From: Euphorbia lathyris
Lineage: Eukaryota > Streptophyta > Magnoliopsida > Malpighiales > Euphorbiaceae
NCBI RefSeq assembly: GCF_963576675.1
Contig: NC_088913.1
Span: 17,559,001-17,623,000, forward strand
Direction: 5' to 3'
Length of the DNA stretch: 64,000 nt
Shown here: positions 1 to 11,009 of the stretch, in pieces
Layout: each line of letters opens with the position of its first letter
How positions within the stretch are numbered: position 1 is the first letter of the stretch
Program-made: the position numbers and the translations under genes
Notes under the pieces: model-generated
What the model saw: only the letters and a program-made list of their open reading frames with translations
The model's database searches: none
What the model was told of the DNA's origin: nothing

Positions 1-390
1 GACACCATTAAATTATAGTTTTGGAAGTATGGTTAGTTCCAAGATCTATTAATTCTCATAGCAGCAATTTCAAGGCTATATTCCAAACAAAAGTTCACGA
101 GACAAGACAGACTTTTGTAATTTTCACCCCAAAATAGAGTCCAAGGAGGATGACCATAGCTTTCTCAAATATACATTTCCACTTTTGCTAATTAATTTTC
201 AATATATATAAACTAGAGTTCAAGATTTCCTATATATATATCTATACTTCGGTGAAGAAGTATTAATTGAATAACGAATTCCATGTACTCTTTTCTATAA
301 GGTATCACGCTGTAGGATATCACGAGTGTTACGTGTTTTTTTATAAGTATCCATAATATCTTACTTGATAATCAATGTGAGATTTAGTTC
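1..390. other. Flank of the LTR element, no gene seen
   Basis: AT-rich sequence with no coding potential that I can support. Its last five bases, AGTTC at 386-390, are one copy of the target-site duplication of the LTR retrotransposon that follows. Confidence 0.6.
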
Positions 391-899
391 TGATGACCCG
401 CGAGGCTAAACCGGGTCATACTCATTTCGCAGGCCCAGCCCATATTTAGACCTATGGTCTAAGATCGGATGAGACCCGAATAAAGGAAGCGGGCGCAGCG
501 AGTAACCGCCCCGAATGGGACCCGAATAAGCGGAAACGGGTGAAGCGAGTAATCGCCCCGAATTCCTAAACGGAGCATCAAGACTCCCACTCAAAACCAC
601 GTTCGTTGCCATGAAAGCCACGAAAGGGACATGGCCTAAAAAGGGGGAACCGCCCTCAGAACGTGGCCCACTAAGGAGTAACCGCCCTCGGCGGTTACCT
701 AAAAAACACCTATAAAAGGCCTTAAGAACGAGAAAAAAAGGTACGCTCACAATTTTCCCCGCAATACTATTGTCAAATTACCAACCTTCTTACAAAAACT
801 GACTTGATCGTCGGAGAGTTTTCCCGGAGATCCTGTCTCCGGTTCTGTTTTGCAGGTAACTCTGGCAGAGAATATCAAATCGGATCCGGCAAGTTATCA
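391..899 (+). repeat. 5' LTR (509 bp)
   Basis: Starts with TG and ends with CA. It matches the 3' LTR over its full length apart from about five substitutions. A TATA-like CTATAAAAGG at 710-719 could position the transcript start near 740-750. An antisense reading frame inside the LTR occurs in both copies but has no recognisable domain. Confidence 0.95.
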
Positions 900-900
900 T

Positions 901-918
901 TGGTGCGGTGAGCGTGGA
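901..918 (+). promoter_or_regulatory. Candidate primer-binding site
   Basis: TGGTGCGGTGAGCGTGG begins one base after the 5' LTR. Its TGG start would pair with the CCA end of a tRNA, as expected for minus-strand priming. I could not assign the tRNA. Confidence 0.6.
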
Positions 919-957
919 CCTTTTTTACCAACATTTGGTTAAAGGTACACGAAGAAC

Positions 958-1692
958 ATGTCAAAACCATCACGAACGACCGGCGTTACCACTAGATCAA
1001 CCAGTATGAACTCTAGGGGACCACGGATTGCGAATTCGCAACCTGCAAGTACACAGCCTGTGGTGCCTAGCTCATCGGGTCCTTCGGGACAATTGAGTCC
1101 CTTATTGGAAGTCCAAGTGCAAACTGAGATGGAAATGTCCAATAGTGATTTCGTGCAGATGGCAGGACAAGTCTTGGCTTCGAACATGAGCCAGGCGGCT
1201 GGAGATCGAATGATTAGTTTACTAACTGCCCTCGCCGAACACAATACCGCCGTGGCGGCTGCTCCTCAAGAACCTGTGGTTATCTCAACACAATCACCGA
1301 CTATCCCTGTCATATCGGCCCTCCCGCAGCCATCTCAGGCGCCAAATCAAGTGGGCCAGAGTAGTCGCACAAACCCACACAGCCACCCGAGCAACTACTC
1401 GCACCCAGATCTCATTATGACGATACATCCGACCTGGCAGCCATCCCAACCGTTGCCAGGAGTGCAAGGCACTCTTCCGCTACAGCAAGTGGAACCTTTT
1501 CCTCACAGACATTCGGAGTTGATGACTCCTGGGCGAGAGCACACATGGAACTTTGATCCTATAACGGGACAGCGGTTAGTCCCCCAACAGGCACACATCT
1601 CAACACCGATGGGCGGGTGGATGCCACCTAGAATTCACCAGCAGCGGATGGAAGAAGTCCGGCGAATACCCGATATTGACTTAGAAGATTAA
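958..1692 (+). pseudogene. gag N-terminal part, interrupted by stop codons
   Basis: First large reading frame after the primer site, 244 residues. It is rich in Ser, Pro and Gln, as in the variable N-termini of Tat-type Gag. It ends at a TAA (1690-1692). A second in-frame TAG lies at 1747-1749, and the same frame then continues into the conserved Gag core. The two stops split what appears to have been one Gag-Pol frame. No enzymatic domain is visible here. The frame alone would give a truncated Gag without the capsid-like core. Confidence 0.75.
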
Positions 1693-1749
1693 TTACGAAG
1701 CATGATGGAGCGAATGGGGTACTCGCCTAGGCTGAGAGCAGAGGTCTAG

Positions 1750-4335
1750 AGCGATTCACCTTTTGCCCCTTCGTTGCGGGAATTCATTCCAGATCACAGA
1801 ATCAAAGCGCCCGCGATACCTAAATACTATGGGGATCCAAATTCTGATCCTGAGGCTCATGTCAGGAACTACAGAGAACTAATGGATGTTCCAGGAGCGA
1901 GTGAAAGCATCATTTGCAGGTTATTCTCGACAACTTTGGGCGGAGCCGCATCTGATTGGTTTCGATCTTTACCCGTAGAATCTATTCACAATTGGCATCA
2001 ATATAGTCGGGATTTCTGTGTGAAATTTGTGGGCTGTAAAGCAGCGGATGTGACGGATAGGCAGCTGAAGGAGATCAAACAGAGGAACTATAATTCCCTA
2101 AGGGAATTTATTGTCGCATTCAACGATATTCTGGTGCGATTGCAAAACCCGGATATCGTGAGCATCCGCAACATCATGGAAGATGGAACCACAGATTGGA
2201 GTATGCGGGAGGAAATCATCTGCAACAAGCCGCGCACAGTGGCCGAACTCATGAAAATAGCAAAGGAATTCATGGAAGTGGATGATGTCAACAGGGAACA
2301 TAGGGCTCAAACCCGGCGAGAAAGAGATGCCGCTAGATCCACTTCGGACAATCGGCGCCAGACCCAGTCCAAAAGTAATTTTGTTCGAAGAGGCGATCGC
2401 CCCTTTCAAAGTGGCGGATATCAGACACCATTAAACACGACTCGCCAAGAGGTGTTACTTTGGATCGAAAAGAGCCCCCTGAAGAAGGATGTGCGGTTTC
2501 CCGAGGTAAAAGGTCGAACTAGTTTGGGGCGACATCCTAACAAATATTGCAGGTTCCACAGATTGAACGGCCACGACACGAACGATTGCTATGAATTGAA
2601 GAAGGAGATTGAAAGGCTGATCGAAAGGGGCAAGCTGAATCAATTTGTACGAAAGGAGACTAGTGACGAGAAAGCAACATTACCACATGAAGAAGAGGCA
2701 AGGCCCGAAAAGAAGCAGAAAAAAGGAGTGATAAACGTGATATCCGGCGGGATCTATGAGCCTCCAACAAAAAGAGCTCGCCGTGAACAGCGAAAAAGCA
2801 ACACTCATAGGGGGGATGCCCTCAATTACTCATTCGCGCGAATCACGGAGCCGCATGCGGATGCTTTGGTGATTACAATGGCTGTAGAAGGGTGGGACGT
2901 CAAGCGGGTCCTTATTGATACTGGCAGTTCTTGTAATGTTATTACTCGGACTGCATTCAACAAGTTGGGAATTAATGATGAGCGAGTGGAACATACATTC
3001 ATGGATGTAACAGGTTTTGGGGGTCAATCCTCTCAAACAAGTGGACAGGTGGTGTTGGAGGCAGAAATGGGCGATAAAAAGCTAAAATGGCGAGGTGATT
3101 TAGAATTCGCAATTGTTGATCTCCCATTGGCCTACAACATAATTCTGGGACGCCCATTCCTGTCAGAAACGGAGTCGCTCATCTCAATGAAGCATTTAAC
3201 ATTACATTTACCAACACACCAAGGGCGAGTCATAGTTGAAGGTGATCAACTTGTATCTCAACAGGCCTATACATTGTCACTTGAACCAAAGCCAGACGAG
3301 GAAGATAGGGTAGAGGAGAAGTTGCCAGCAGAAGCATTGGGAGAAATGGAACTATTCGCCATCTCAAGCGACAAAAATGTGCGAATAGCGACGGGCCTCC
3401 CCGAAGAAACAAAGAAAGCCATTGCCGAGGTGCTGGTCCAATGTGAGTCGGCATTTGCCGCCCCAAATGAAATACTGAAAGGAATAAGTCCAGACGTAGC
3501 AACCCATCGTTTGAATGTAGACAAAGGTGCAACCCCAGTACGACAGAAAAAGAGAGGACATGCTCCTGAGCGGCAAAAGGCGATTGAAAAAGCAGTGGCG
3601 GATCTGCTAAAGTCAGATGCAATTCGAGAAGTCACCTATCCGGAGTGGTTAGCCAATGTGGTGCTAGTCAAAAAGCCAAATGGAACGTACAGAATGTGCG
3701 TCGACTTCAAAGATCTGAACAAGGCATGTCCGAAGGATATGTATCCGCTTCCTAACATTGATATATTGGTAGATGGAACTGCAGGATATGAAGCTTTATC
3801 ATTCACCGATGTGAAATCCAGTTACCATCAGATACCCATGGAGAAGGCGGATGAAATCAAAACATCGTTCATAACTCACCAGGCGACTTATTGCTTCAAG
3901 GTGATGCCCTTTGGATTGAAAAACGCGGGAGCAACATACCAGAGGATGATGAACAAGATATTTTCAGACAAATCCGGCGAGAACTTCTCGATCTACGTTG
4001 ATGACATGATCATCAAAAGTAAGAAAATGCAAGACCACCCGCAGGATATTAAAGAAATCCTAGAAGTGCTAATCAAATATGGCCTCAAATTGAACCCAGA
4101 GAAATGCACATTCGGAGCAAGAGCGGGAAAGTTCCTGGGTTTCATTGTCAGCGGCAAGGGAGTTGAGGCGAATCCCGAGAAGGTTAAAGCAGTAATGGAG
4201 ATGAAAACGCCGAGGAGCATAAGAGAAGTACAGAGACTAAATGGGCGGTTGGTGGCATTAGGGCGATTCATATCATGCTCAGCTAGGAGATGTCTACCTT
4301 TCTACAATGCCATCAAAAAAATCCAAGTCCTTTGA
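1750..4335 (+). pseudogene. gag core, protease and reverse transcriptase
   Basis: In the same frame as the upstream gag piece, with no credible ATG of its own after the TAG at 1747. The Gag core (retrotransposon gag domain) runs from about 1800 to 2250. A Cys/His cluster with CRFH and CYELK lies near 2548-2595. The aspartic protease motif LIDTGSS is at 2911-2931. Reverse transcriptase follows, with FTDVKSSYHQI near 3800 and the catalytic YVDD at 3994-4005. The frame runs off at 4335 because of a seven-A run at 4315-4321, where one base looks extra or missing. Polymerase activity is inferred from the motifs; this copy cannot make the full polyprotein without frameshifting. Confidence 0.9.
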
Positions 4336-6121
4336 ATGGACGCCGGATTGTCAAGAAGCATTCGAGGGGATAAAGCGATTACTGTGTTATCCGCCCTTAA
4401 TGAGTAGGCCGGAGGATGGAGAAGATTTATTTCTCTACGTATCCGTCACCAATATGGCGATATGCACTGTGATGGTGCGAGAAGAAGAAGGGCAACAATA
4501 TCCAGTGTACTACGTGAGCAAAGTCCTGAAGGATGCAGAACTCCGGTATTCGAAGTTGGACAAAATGGCCCTCGCAGTGATAACCACGGCGGCTAGATTG
4601 AAACCATACTTTCAGGCGTATACTATCATTGTGAGAACTGGCATCCCAATGCGAAAGGTATTACAGAAACCTGACGCATCCGGCCGGTTGATGGAATGGT
4701 CAATTCGCCTGGGAGAATTCGATATTCGCTATGAAGGGAGACCAGCGCTAAAGAGCCAAGTACTCGCCGATTTCCTGAACGAATTCACCTGGGATGACGA
4801 TGAATGTCCGAAGGCACAAAAAGAAGAGTGGAGCATGTACACAGATGGGGCATTATCTACAGATGGAGCTGGGCTGGGAGTCGTCATCAAGGGCCCGGAG
4901 GTTATTCGCCTGTGCTATGCAGCAAAATTAACTTTCAAAACTACCAATAATGCCGCAGAGTATGAAGCAATGATATGCGGATTGAAGTTGCTCAATGAAC
5001 TCACCTCAGAAAGAGTGGTAATCTACAGCGATTCCAAACTCATGATAAACCAGATCACAAAAAATTATCTGGTGAAACAGGAGGAGCTAGTAAAATACCA
5101 TCAGGTAGTCGGCAGATTGACACAAGAGTTAACGCACAAGGGAGTCGTTTGGGAGATGGTGCATGTTCCGCGAGGCCAAAATGCAAAGGCTGACGAATTG
5201 GCAAAAGCAGCGGCAAGTAGAGAACCATGGAGTCAAAAGGCATGCAATTTGGAAATAAAATCGGCACCAGCATTCGAGGTCGATCAGATTATGGTCATCG
5301 AAGAACTGGAAGACGATGAAGATTGGCGGATGCCCATTCGCCAATATCTGGAGCAGGGAGATTTACCGGTTGATAAGAGCTTAGCCAGAAAGCTAATTGG
5401 GCAGTCAGCTCGATACTCAATTCGGGATGGAACTTTGTATCGGAAATCGTACACATGTCCATGGTTGAAATGCATTAGTCGCAACGAAGGAGACTACGTG
5501 CTGCGAGAATTACATGAAGGAATTTGTGGCGCGCACGAAGCTTCGGCGGCGTTGGCAAGAAAGGTCAAACTGATGGGATACTACTGGCCCAAGGTGGTGG
5601 AAGATTCCCAGAAGATGGTTGCGGAATGTCACAATTGTCAAATACATGCGAATGAAAAGCATGTTCCCGGAGCCGAACAAATCGCTATAATGACGGCGTG
5701 GCCATTCGCAACATGGGGAATCGATATAGTGGGTCCATTCCCAGAAACGACAAAGAAAAGGAAGTACTTGATAGTCGCAGTTGACCACTTCAGCAAATGG
5801 GTAGAAGCGGAGGCAGTAACCGCACAAACACCTGAGCGAATGATCGAGTTCTTACGAGAGAACATTATCATGCGATTTGGAATCCCGCAAAAGCTTATAA
5901 CCGACAACGGCACCCAGTTCAACTGTGCCAAGTTCAAAGCATACTGCGAAAGCATGGGGATCAAAAATCATTTTTCTCCCGTAAACCATCCCCAATCGAA
6001 TGGTATGACGGAGGTTACCAACAGGGCCATGATTCAAGGCATCAAGAAGCGGCTAGGAGACAAAAAAATAGGTTGGGCGGATGAGATACCCATATGTTGT
6101 GGGCATACAGAACCTCTGTAA
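4307..6121 (+). pseudogene. pol: RNase H, second RNase H and integrase core
   Basis: Continues pol in the next frame after the A-run indel at 4315-4321. The first part is the RNase H joined to the reverse transcriptase (YYVSKVL and RYSKLDKMALAVI). A second, plant or archaeal-type RNase H follows, with YTDGALSTDGAG from 4837 and AAEYEAM near 4955. Integrase comes next: an HHCC zinc site (HEGICGAH to CHNCQ, about 5514-5640), then the catalytic Asp in GIDIVGPF (5717 on), the second Asp in TDNGTQF (about 5900) and the Glu in TEVTNRAM (about 6010). A second indel near 6088-6095 breaks the frame. Two RNase H domains is the main reason for the Tat-like assignment. Confidence 0.9.
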
Positions 6122-6564
6122 AGACAGCAACAGGCAAAACACCTTTCTCGCTAGTTTATGGAGCCGAAGCAGTCCTACCTGTTGAAATCAAGTCGCCCAC
6201 AGATCGGATAATTTATTATTGCGACACACAAAATCCTATCAACATTAGAGATGCTTTGGATTCTGTGGAGGAACGAAGAGAAAAAGCTTACATGCGAATG
6301 GCAGTATACCGCAATAGAATCAAGAAATATCATGACAGAAGAATGCGAAAAGTAATAATCAACGAGAACGACTTGGTCTTGAAAAAAGCGGATAAAATAC
6401 AATCCAGAGATGGCAAAGGCAAGCTGGGCGTCAACTGTATCGGACCATACAAAGTATCCAAGAAGCTGGGACCAGCCACTTTTGAAATAGAAGAAATAAG
6501 CGGAAAGAAGCTCCCGCGCACCTGGAATCTAGAGAATCTACGCCTATATAAAAAGGCCGAGTAG
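6094..6564 (+). pseudogene. pol: integrase C-terminal end
   Basis: 156 residues in a third frame relation. It begins LWAYRTSVKTATGKTPF, the conserved end of the integrase catalytic domain in Ty3/Gypsy elements, and goes on to the VYGAEAVLPVEI segment and a basic C-terminal domain ending at TAG 6562-6564. No chromodomain follows, which argues against the chromovirus branch. The internal ATG is probably not a real start; the frame is the displaced continuation of the upstream pol frame. Confidence 0.85.
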
Positions 6565-6755
6565 TTCGAGGAAATGACGAGTACTCTTTTTCCTTTTATG
6601 AGTTTTTCCCATTGGGTTTTCTGATAAAAGGTTTTAATGAGGCTTTGATCCCACACAGTTGGTGTACCTATGTAATAAACCTTTTCTCTTTATCAATAAA
6701 GGTATTCAATTATTACATTTATTCAATATGTTACGCCCGAATGCGGATTATTCTT

Positions 6756-6905
6756 AAAAACACATAAATGTGTTGCCTATTAAAGAAAGGCGGATGCATG
6801 ATTACGCATCACTCGCAAAACCCTTAGGGTTAAACTCAAAAAACACATAAATGTGTTGCCTATTAAAGAAAGGCGGATGCATGATTACGCATCACTCGCA
6901 AAACC
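6756..6905 (+). repeat. Tandem duplication of a ~67-bp unit
   Basis: The stretch at 6756-6822 recurs at 6839-6905 with an offset of 83 bases and almost no change. It lies in the non-coding spacer between pol and the antisense gene. Tandem repeats in this spacer are known in Tat and Ogre elements. Confidence 0.9.
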
Positions 6906-7194
6906 TTATGATTAACCTTATGATTATATTATTTTCGAAAGAAAAATAATAGAGTAAGGCATAAAATTAAGCGAATAAACGAGTACTCAAAAATTGCAAA
7001 AAGGGTTTGGCCACCCTAGCGAAAGCAAAAATTACTATGAAGAATTACAAGTATGAAGTCGGCAAAAGGCAAGGATCATACATGAAAATAAAGTGACAAT
7101 GATCGCACGTATAGGCAAGGCAAAGCGGCAAGTGAAAGAAAATTAATATATACGGGCAGTTTGTTACATACAAAAAGTCCAAATATAAATTAAA

Positions 7195-9520
7195 CTATGC
7201 TACGGCTTCCTCTCCTTCACCCCTATTGCTTTCCTCGCCTCCAGCGACTCCCTCATCTCCTTCAGTGGGCGGATCTACTTCAAGCGAATCCTCAACCCTC
7301 GAATCAATAACTGCTTCAGAGGGCGGTACCTCTTGCTCAGGCTGAGAGATGTCCTGCGGTGCCCCTTCTTCCGCATTCTGGGTAGAGATCTCGCCGATAA
7401 TTGGAGATTCCTGAAAACTCTTCCAATCTAAGAGGAGTACCTCATCCATATCAGCATCCTCGGCTTCCAGCTTGTCCCACTTCTCAGTTAAATCCTTTTC
7501 AGGGATGGGAACCTTGGGGCGGTTAAGTACGAGACCCTGATGTCCATGCTCATAAGCGGCATGAATCCGCTCCCCATACCAGTAGATGCGGGCACCGTCT
7601 TCAGCCAGAATTTCCTCAGCCCTCTTCTTTTGTATCTCCTTGGAATCAGCTAGATCATCGAGGGCCTTTCGCAGCTCATCGGACTTAGCCTGAAGAGATT
7701 TAAGAGCCTCCTCCTTCTCGCTCACAGCCTTCTGAAGGGCGCCTTCTAGGACCTTCACCTTCCCTTGGACATCATCATAAAGCGACTTCTGAGTCGCCAA
7801 TTCAGTACCAAGACCTTCCAACTCCTTGGCTCGCTCGGCATCCCTTCGGAGAATGCCCTCAGCGAAATTGATAATCTGCATATAAGACGGCTCACGAATA
7901 AAAAAGGGCGAATAGAAATAGGCGGTTACAATGGACGCAAGATCCTTGAAAGAGAATGACAAGCAAAAATATACCTCTACAGAACACTTCTCGATCCCCT
8001 CCACAGCGGTAGGGAGCGGTACTTGTTCGCGCACACGGGAAGCAGAGGGAAGCCGCCCGAGGACATTGCATATGGAAGAGATAATGTCCTTGCAAGAAAA
8101 ACTCACGGCCATGCCAAAGGTCCTAGTCCACCATCCGCTGATGTCGGGAATTGGCTGCAAAGGCGTAAAGAAAAATATCAAGAGAACAGCAGATAGCTCA
8201 TGAGGAAAAAAGTAGCAATATAGAAAGAGGGAATAGATCAGGATACCTCATGAATTGGGGTACTGCTCTTTCCTTTGGATGAGGCGGATACGGGTGTACC
8301 GCCAACAGTAAGGGACACGGAGGTGTTCTTCTTCTTGGGACGAGAAGACTCTGTATCCGCACTTATTTTCCGCTTCCTCGTCAAAGGAAGATCCTCGGAG
8401 GCAGAAGTGGGACCTTGTGAAACGGAGGCCCTTATAGGAGAAGCCGCCTCAATGGAAGGAATCGTTCCTCCAGAAGAATCCGCCCCTACAACGGAGGCGG
8501 TTCCCGCCATCCGCTTCTTCCTTCTCGCTAAGGCTTTAGCCTCCCGATCTGCAGCGATTTGAGATAAAGGATCACCCCTGCAAAGGGTTAAAAGAAATCA
8601 TCAACTTGGAAATAAAAAGTACCTTGTACAAAAACGCGATAAGGGATATAGACCACGCGATCCCCCTCGCGGTAGGCAATCGCTACTCTGCTCCTTAGCA
8701 TATGGAAGGCCTGATCATATGTCCATACAAAAGGAGGGGTATTCTTCAGGAACTTGATGACGGCGGATTCTTCCTCGCTGGGATAACCGAAGTTCAAACT
8801 TTTCACATTGGGCCGGCCCCAATGGCGAAGGAAGTTCGGATTTCCCTCATTAAACTTGATAAAAAAGTAAGAGCGATCCCACTCGCGGATCTTGTTCAGT
8901 TTCTCGTCAAAACCATAGTATCCGCTCTGGCGGATGAAAGTGAAATACCCCGCCGAACTTATGAAATGATGAAGCTTGGAGAAAATTTTAAGCGAGAAAG
9001 GAACCTCCAAACAATCCGCCAGAAATTTATCCAGGGTCAAGTCGGCCCATCCATTTGGATGTAACTGCCCGGGTGCGATTCCGTAACCGTCGAGGATGGA
9101 AGCAATCTCATCCGCCAGCGGATAAGTGAAGCCGCAGATAATCTGGGCGACGAAAATGGTGAAATACCCCTTTGGGTAATCGCCCGGTCCTCTATCCTCC
9201 CCGGGAATGATGGTCTCGAGACCTTGGAGCCAAGGATATTGCACCTGCAAATCCTCAATGGTCTCGCGACAAACTAGGCTTCCCGACCTGTCCCTCTTTG
9301 GTAACAAACGGGGGGTTGGGACAAGTGGCGGAATCAACTTCTTAGGGTCAAAACCTAGACCCTCGTCGGTTGTATTCGCCAGGTGGAGGAAGTCAGCGGG
9401 GTGGGAATCAGACCCATGAGAACTGGTTGAAACTTCATCAACCATCTCATCAACTTCATGAGAAACCTCGCGGACGTAGCTCTCATCGAACGGTGCGAAG
9501 TCAAGGTCGGGGTTCGACAT
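7195..9520 (-). CDS. Spliced antisense gene of the retrotransposon (686 aa predicted)
   Basis: Four exons on the minus strand join in one frame: 9520-8623, 8548-8247, 8154-7975 and 7875-7195. The three introns (8622-8549, 8246-8155, 7974-7876; 74, 92 and 99 nt) all have GT...AG ends, and the exon phases agree exactly, giving 686 codons plus a stop. Exon 1 encodes a globular region of about 299 residues that resembles the plant 'putative gypsy-type transposon' domain (Pfam Transposase_28; recalled, not searched). Exon 2 is Ser-rich with basic clusters (RKRK and RPKKK) that could be a nuclear signal. Exon 4 starts with a charged coiled coil (about residues 465-550) and ends in an acidic tail. 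Antisense reading frames between pol and the 3' LTR are known in Tat-lineage elements. The frame is fully open, unlike gag-pol. Function unknown. Confidence 0.8.
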
Positions 9521-9756
9521 GTTGAGGAAAAGAAATAAACAGAAGTAAAAAGCCGAACGAGGTACAAATTATGAAGAGGAAAACTTACATGGGAAAGACA
9601 ACACAGAGAAATGACGGAAATAAGAGGTCAACGCCGGAAAAGACGACGCCGGAAAAGAAATAACGAAAGAGGAAAAATTCACAAGTTTTTGAATTTTGAA
9701 TAGACAAGCGAAAACGAAGCGTCCCCTATGAACAGACCCTAAAGGGCTCTTGTATC

Positions 9757-9775
9757 AAACTAAAGGGGAGGCATG
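9757..9775 (+). other. Polypurine tract
   Basis: The purine run AAAGGGGAGG lies at about 9762-9771, followed by CATG, immediately before the 3' LTR. This is the expected place for plus-strand DNA priming. Confidence 0.75.
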
Positions 9776-10284
9776 TGATGACCCGCGAGGCTAAACCGGG
9801 TCATACTCATTTCGCAGGCCCAGCCCATACTTAGACCTATGGTCTAAGATCGGATGAGACCCGAATAAAGGAAGCGGGCGCAGCGAGTAACCGCCCCGAA
9901 TGGGACCCGAATAAGCGGAAACGGGTGAAGCGAGTAACCGCCCCGAATTCCTAAACGGAGCATCAAGACTCCCACTCAAAACCACGTTCGTTGCCATGAA
10001 AGCCACGAAAGGGACATGGCCTAAAAAGGGGGAACCGCTCTCAGAACGTGGCCCACTAAGGAGTAACCGCCCTCGGCGGTTACCTAAAAAACACCTATAA
10101 AAGGCCTTAAGAACGAGGGAAAAAGGTACGCTCACAATTTTCCCCGCAATACTATTGTCAAATTACCAACCTTCTTACAAAAACTGACTTGATCGTCGGA
10201 GAGTTTTCCCGGAGATCCTGTCTCCGGTTCTGTTTTGCAGGTAACTCTGGCAGAGAATATCAAATCGGATCCGGCAAGTTATCA
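9776..10284 (+). repeat. 3' LTR (509 bp)
   Basis: Full-length partner of the 5' LTR, ending ATCA and followed directly by the duplicated target AGTTC (10285-10289). On the minus strand it lies upstream of the antisense gene and could carry its promoter; that is inference. Confidence 0.95.
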
Positions 10285-10369
10285 AGTTCGATGTACTTTT
10301 CTTGATCTGCATTTTCTTTTTCAGTTTTGTAATTTTTTTTCGAAAGGTGAATACTAAACAGTTGAATAA

Positions 10370-10716
10370 GAATTGATGGTGGTGTTTGAGCTTGATTCAA
10401 ATGTTGTTTTATAGATGGTTTTTGAGGTTCCTCTATGTGTCATCGTTTTTATTGGATTATTTAGAAGTGTTGTGACTTGTTTGTTCGAGAGTGGGATGTT
10501 CGATTCATTTATATGTATCGGGAGGGAAACCATACAACAGATTATATAGCTAGTTTCACAGGACAACTGTCTTTAGATCATCATGAGTGTGATGTGCCTT
10601 TTGCAAGCACCCATGATTTTCTCTTTTCGGATATTAGTGGCTCTAGTCTTCCTTATACAATTAGAATCTTTCATTTTTGTTCCCCCGGATCCTTAACCCC
10701 ACCCGTGTAACAAAAT
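10370..10716 (+). pseudogene. LINE remnant: C-terminal RNase H
   Basis: A degenerate reading frame contains FELDSNVV and then YREGNHTTDYIASFTG with HHECDVPFAS. This matches the last part of a plant L1-type RNase H domain. The same subfamily occurs at 23217-23673 (LREGNHVAD and LHECKVPLQAS). Stops and frame breaks are present and the 5' part is missing. The piece ends near an A-rich AACAAAATAAAAT. Confidence 0.7.
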
Positions 10717-10962
10717 AAAATGTTTGGGAATTTTCTTACACCAACAACACGGACTAACATTATTTTGTGAATTAGGCTTTTTTTTTTATGTTGATTCATT
10801 ATCTTTTGTTTTTCTCATCACAAACAAAATTAAATTAAGGACTTTGTTTGTTTTCTTCCATATTCATCATTTTACCTTGTCATTTTGCAATTCAAAACTT
10901 ATATATGATTCAATAAATAAATTTTTTTTGAATTCAATAAATAAATTTTTAAAAAAAAGTAC

Positions 10963-10970
10963 TATATATA
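10963..10970 (+). promoter_or_regulatory. Candidate TATA box of the xylanase gene
   Basis: TATATATA lies 40 bp before the predicted ATG at 11010, which would leave a very short leader. The region is AT-rich, so chance matches are likely and the true start may be further upstream. Confidence 0.35.
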
Positions 10971-11009
10971 TTATAATTTCTCCCCATTTATATGTTTTGT
11001 TGTGCAAAA

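Larger units (their letters stand above)
391..10284 (+). mobile_element. Complete Ty3/Gypsy LTR retrotransposon, Tat-like lineage
   Basis: Two 509-bp direct repeats beginning TGATGACCCG and ending AAGTTATCA bound a 9.9-kb element. The 5-bp duplication AGTTC lies at 386-390 and 10285-10289. I count five substitutions between the LTRs (about 1%), so insertion is recent on a plant scale. Internal order is a primer site, gag, protease, reverse transcriptase, RNase H with a second RNase-H-like domain, integrase, a duplicated spacer, an antisense gene, a polypurine tract and the 3' LTR. The dual RNase H, the lack of a chromodomain and the antisense gene fit the Tat group (Ogre, Retand and Grande relatives); that lineage call rests on recall. 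gag-pol carries two in-frame stops and two frameshifts, so this copy could move only with proteins supplied in trans. Confidence 0.93.

Noticed and set aside
406..750. 114-residue antisense reading frame in the 5' LTR, repeated at 9791-10135
   Set aside because: It is present twice only because the LTR is. Its composition follows the GC-rich LTR, it has no domain, and it overlaps the promoter region.
3230..3635. Long antisense frames opposite pol
   Set aside because: They are shadows of the conserved pol coding strand; no domain and no splice logic, unlike 7195-9520.
8578..8622. A shorter 45-nt intron in the antisense gene using the acceptor TTTGCAG at 8578
   Set aside because: It breaks the reading frame and is too short for a plant intron; the acceptor at 8549 gives 74 nt and correct phase.
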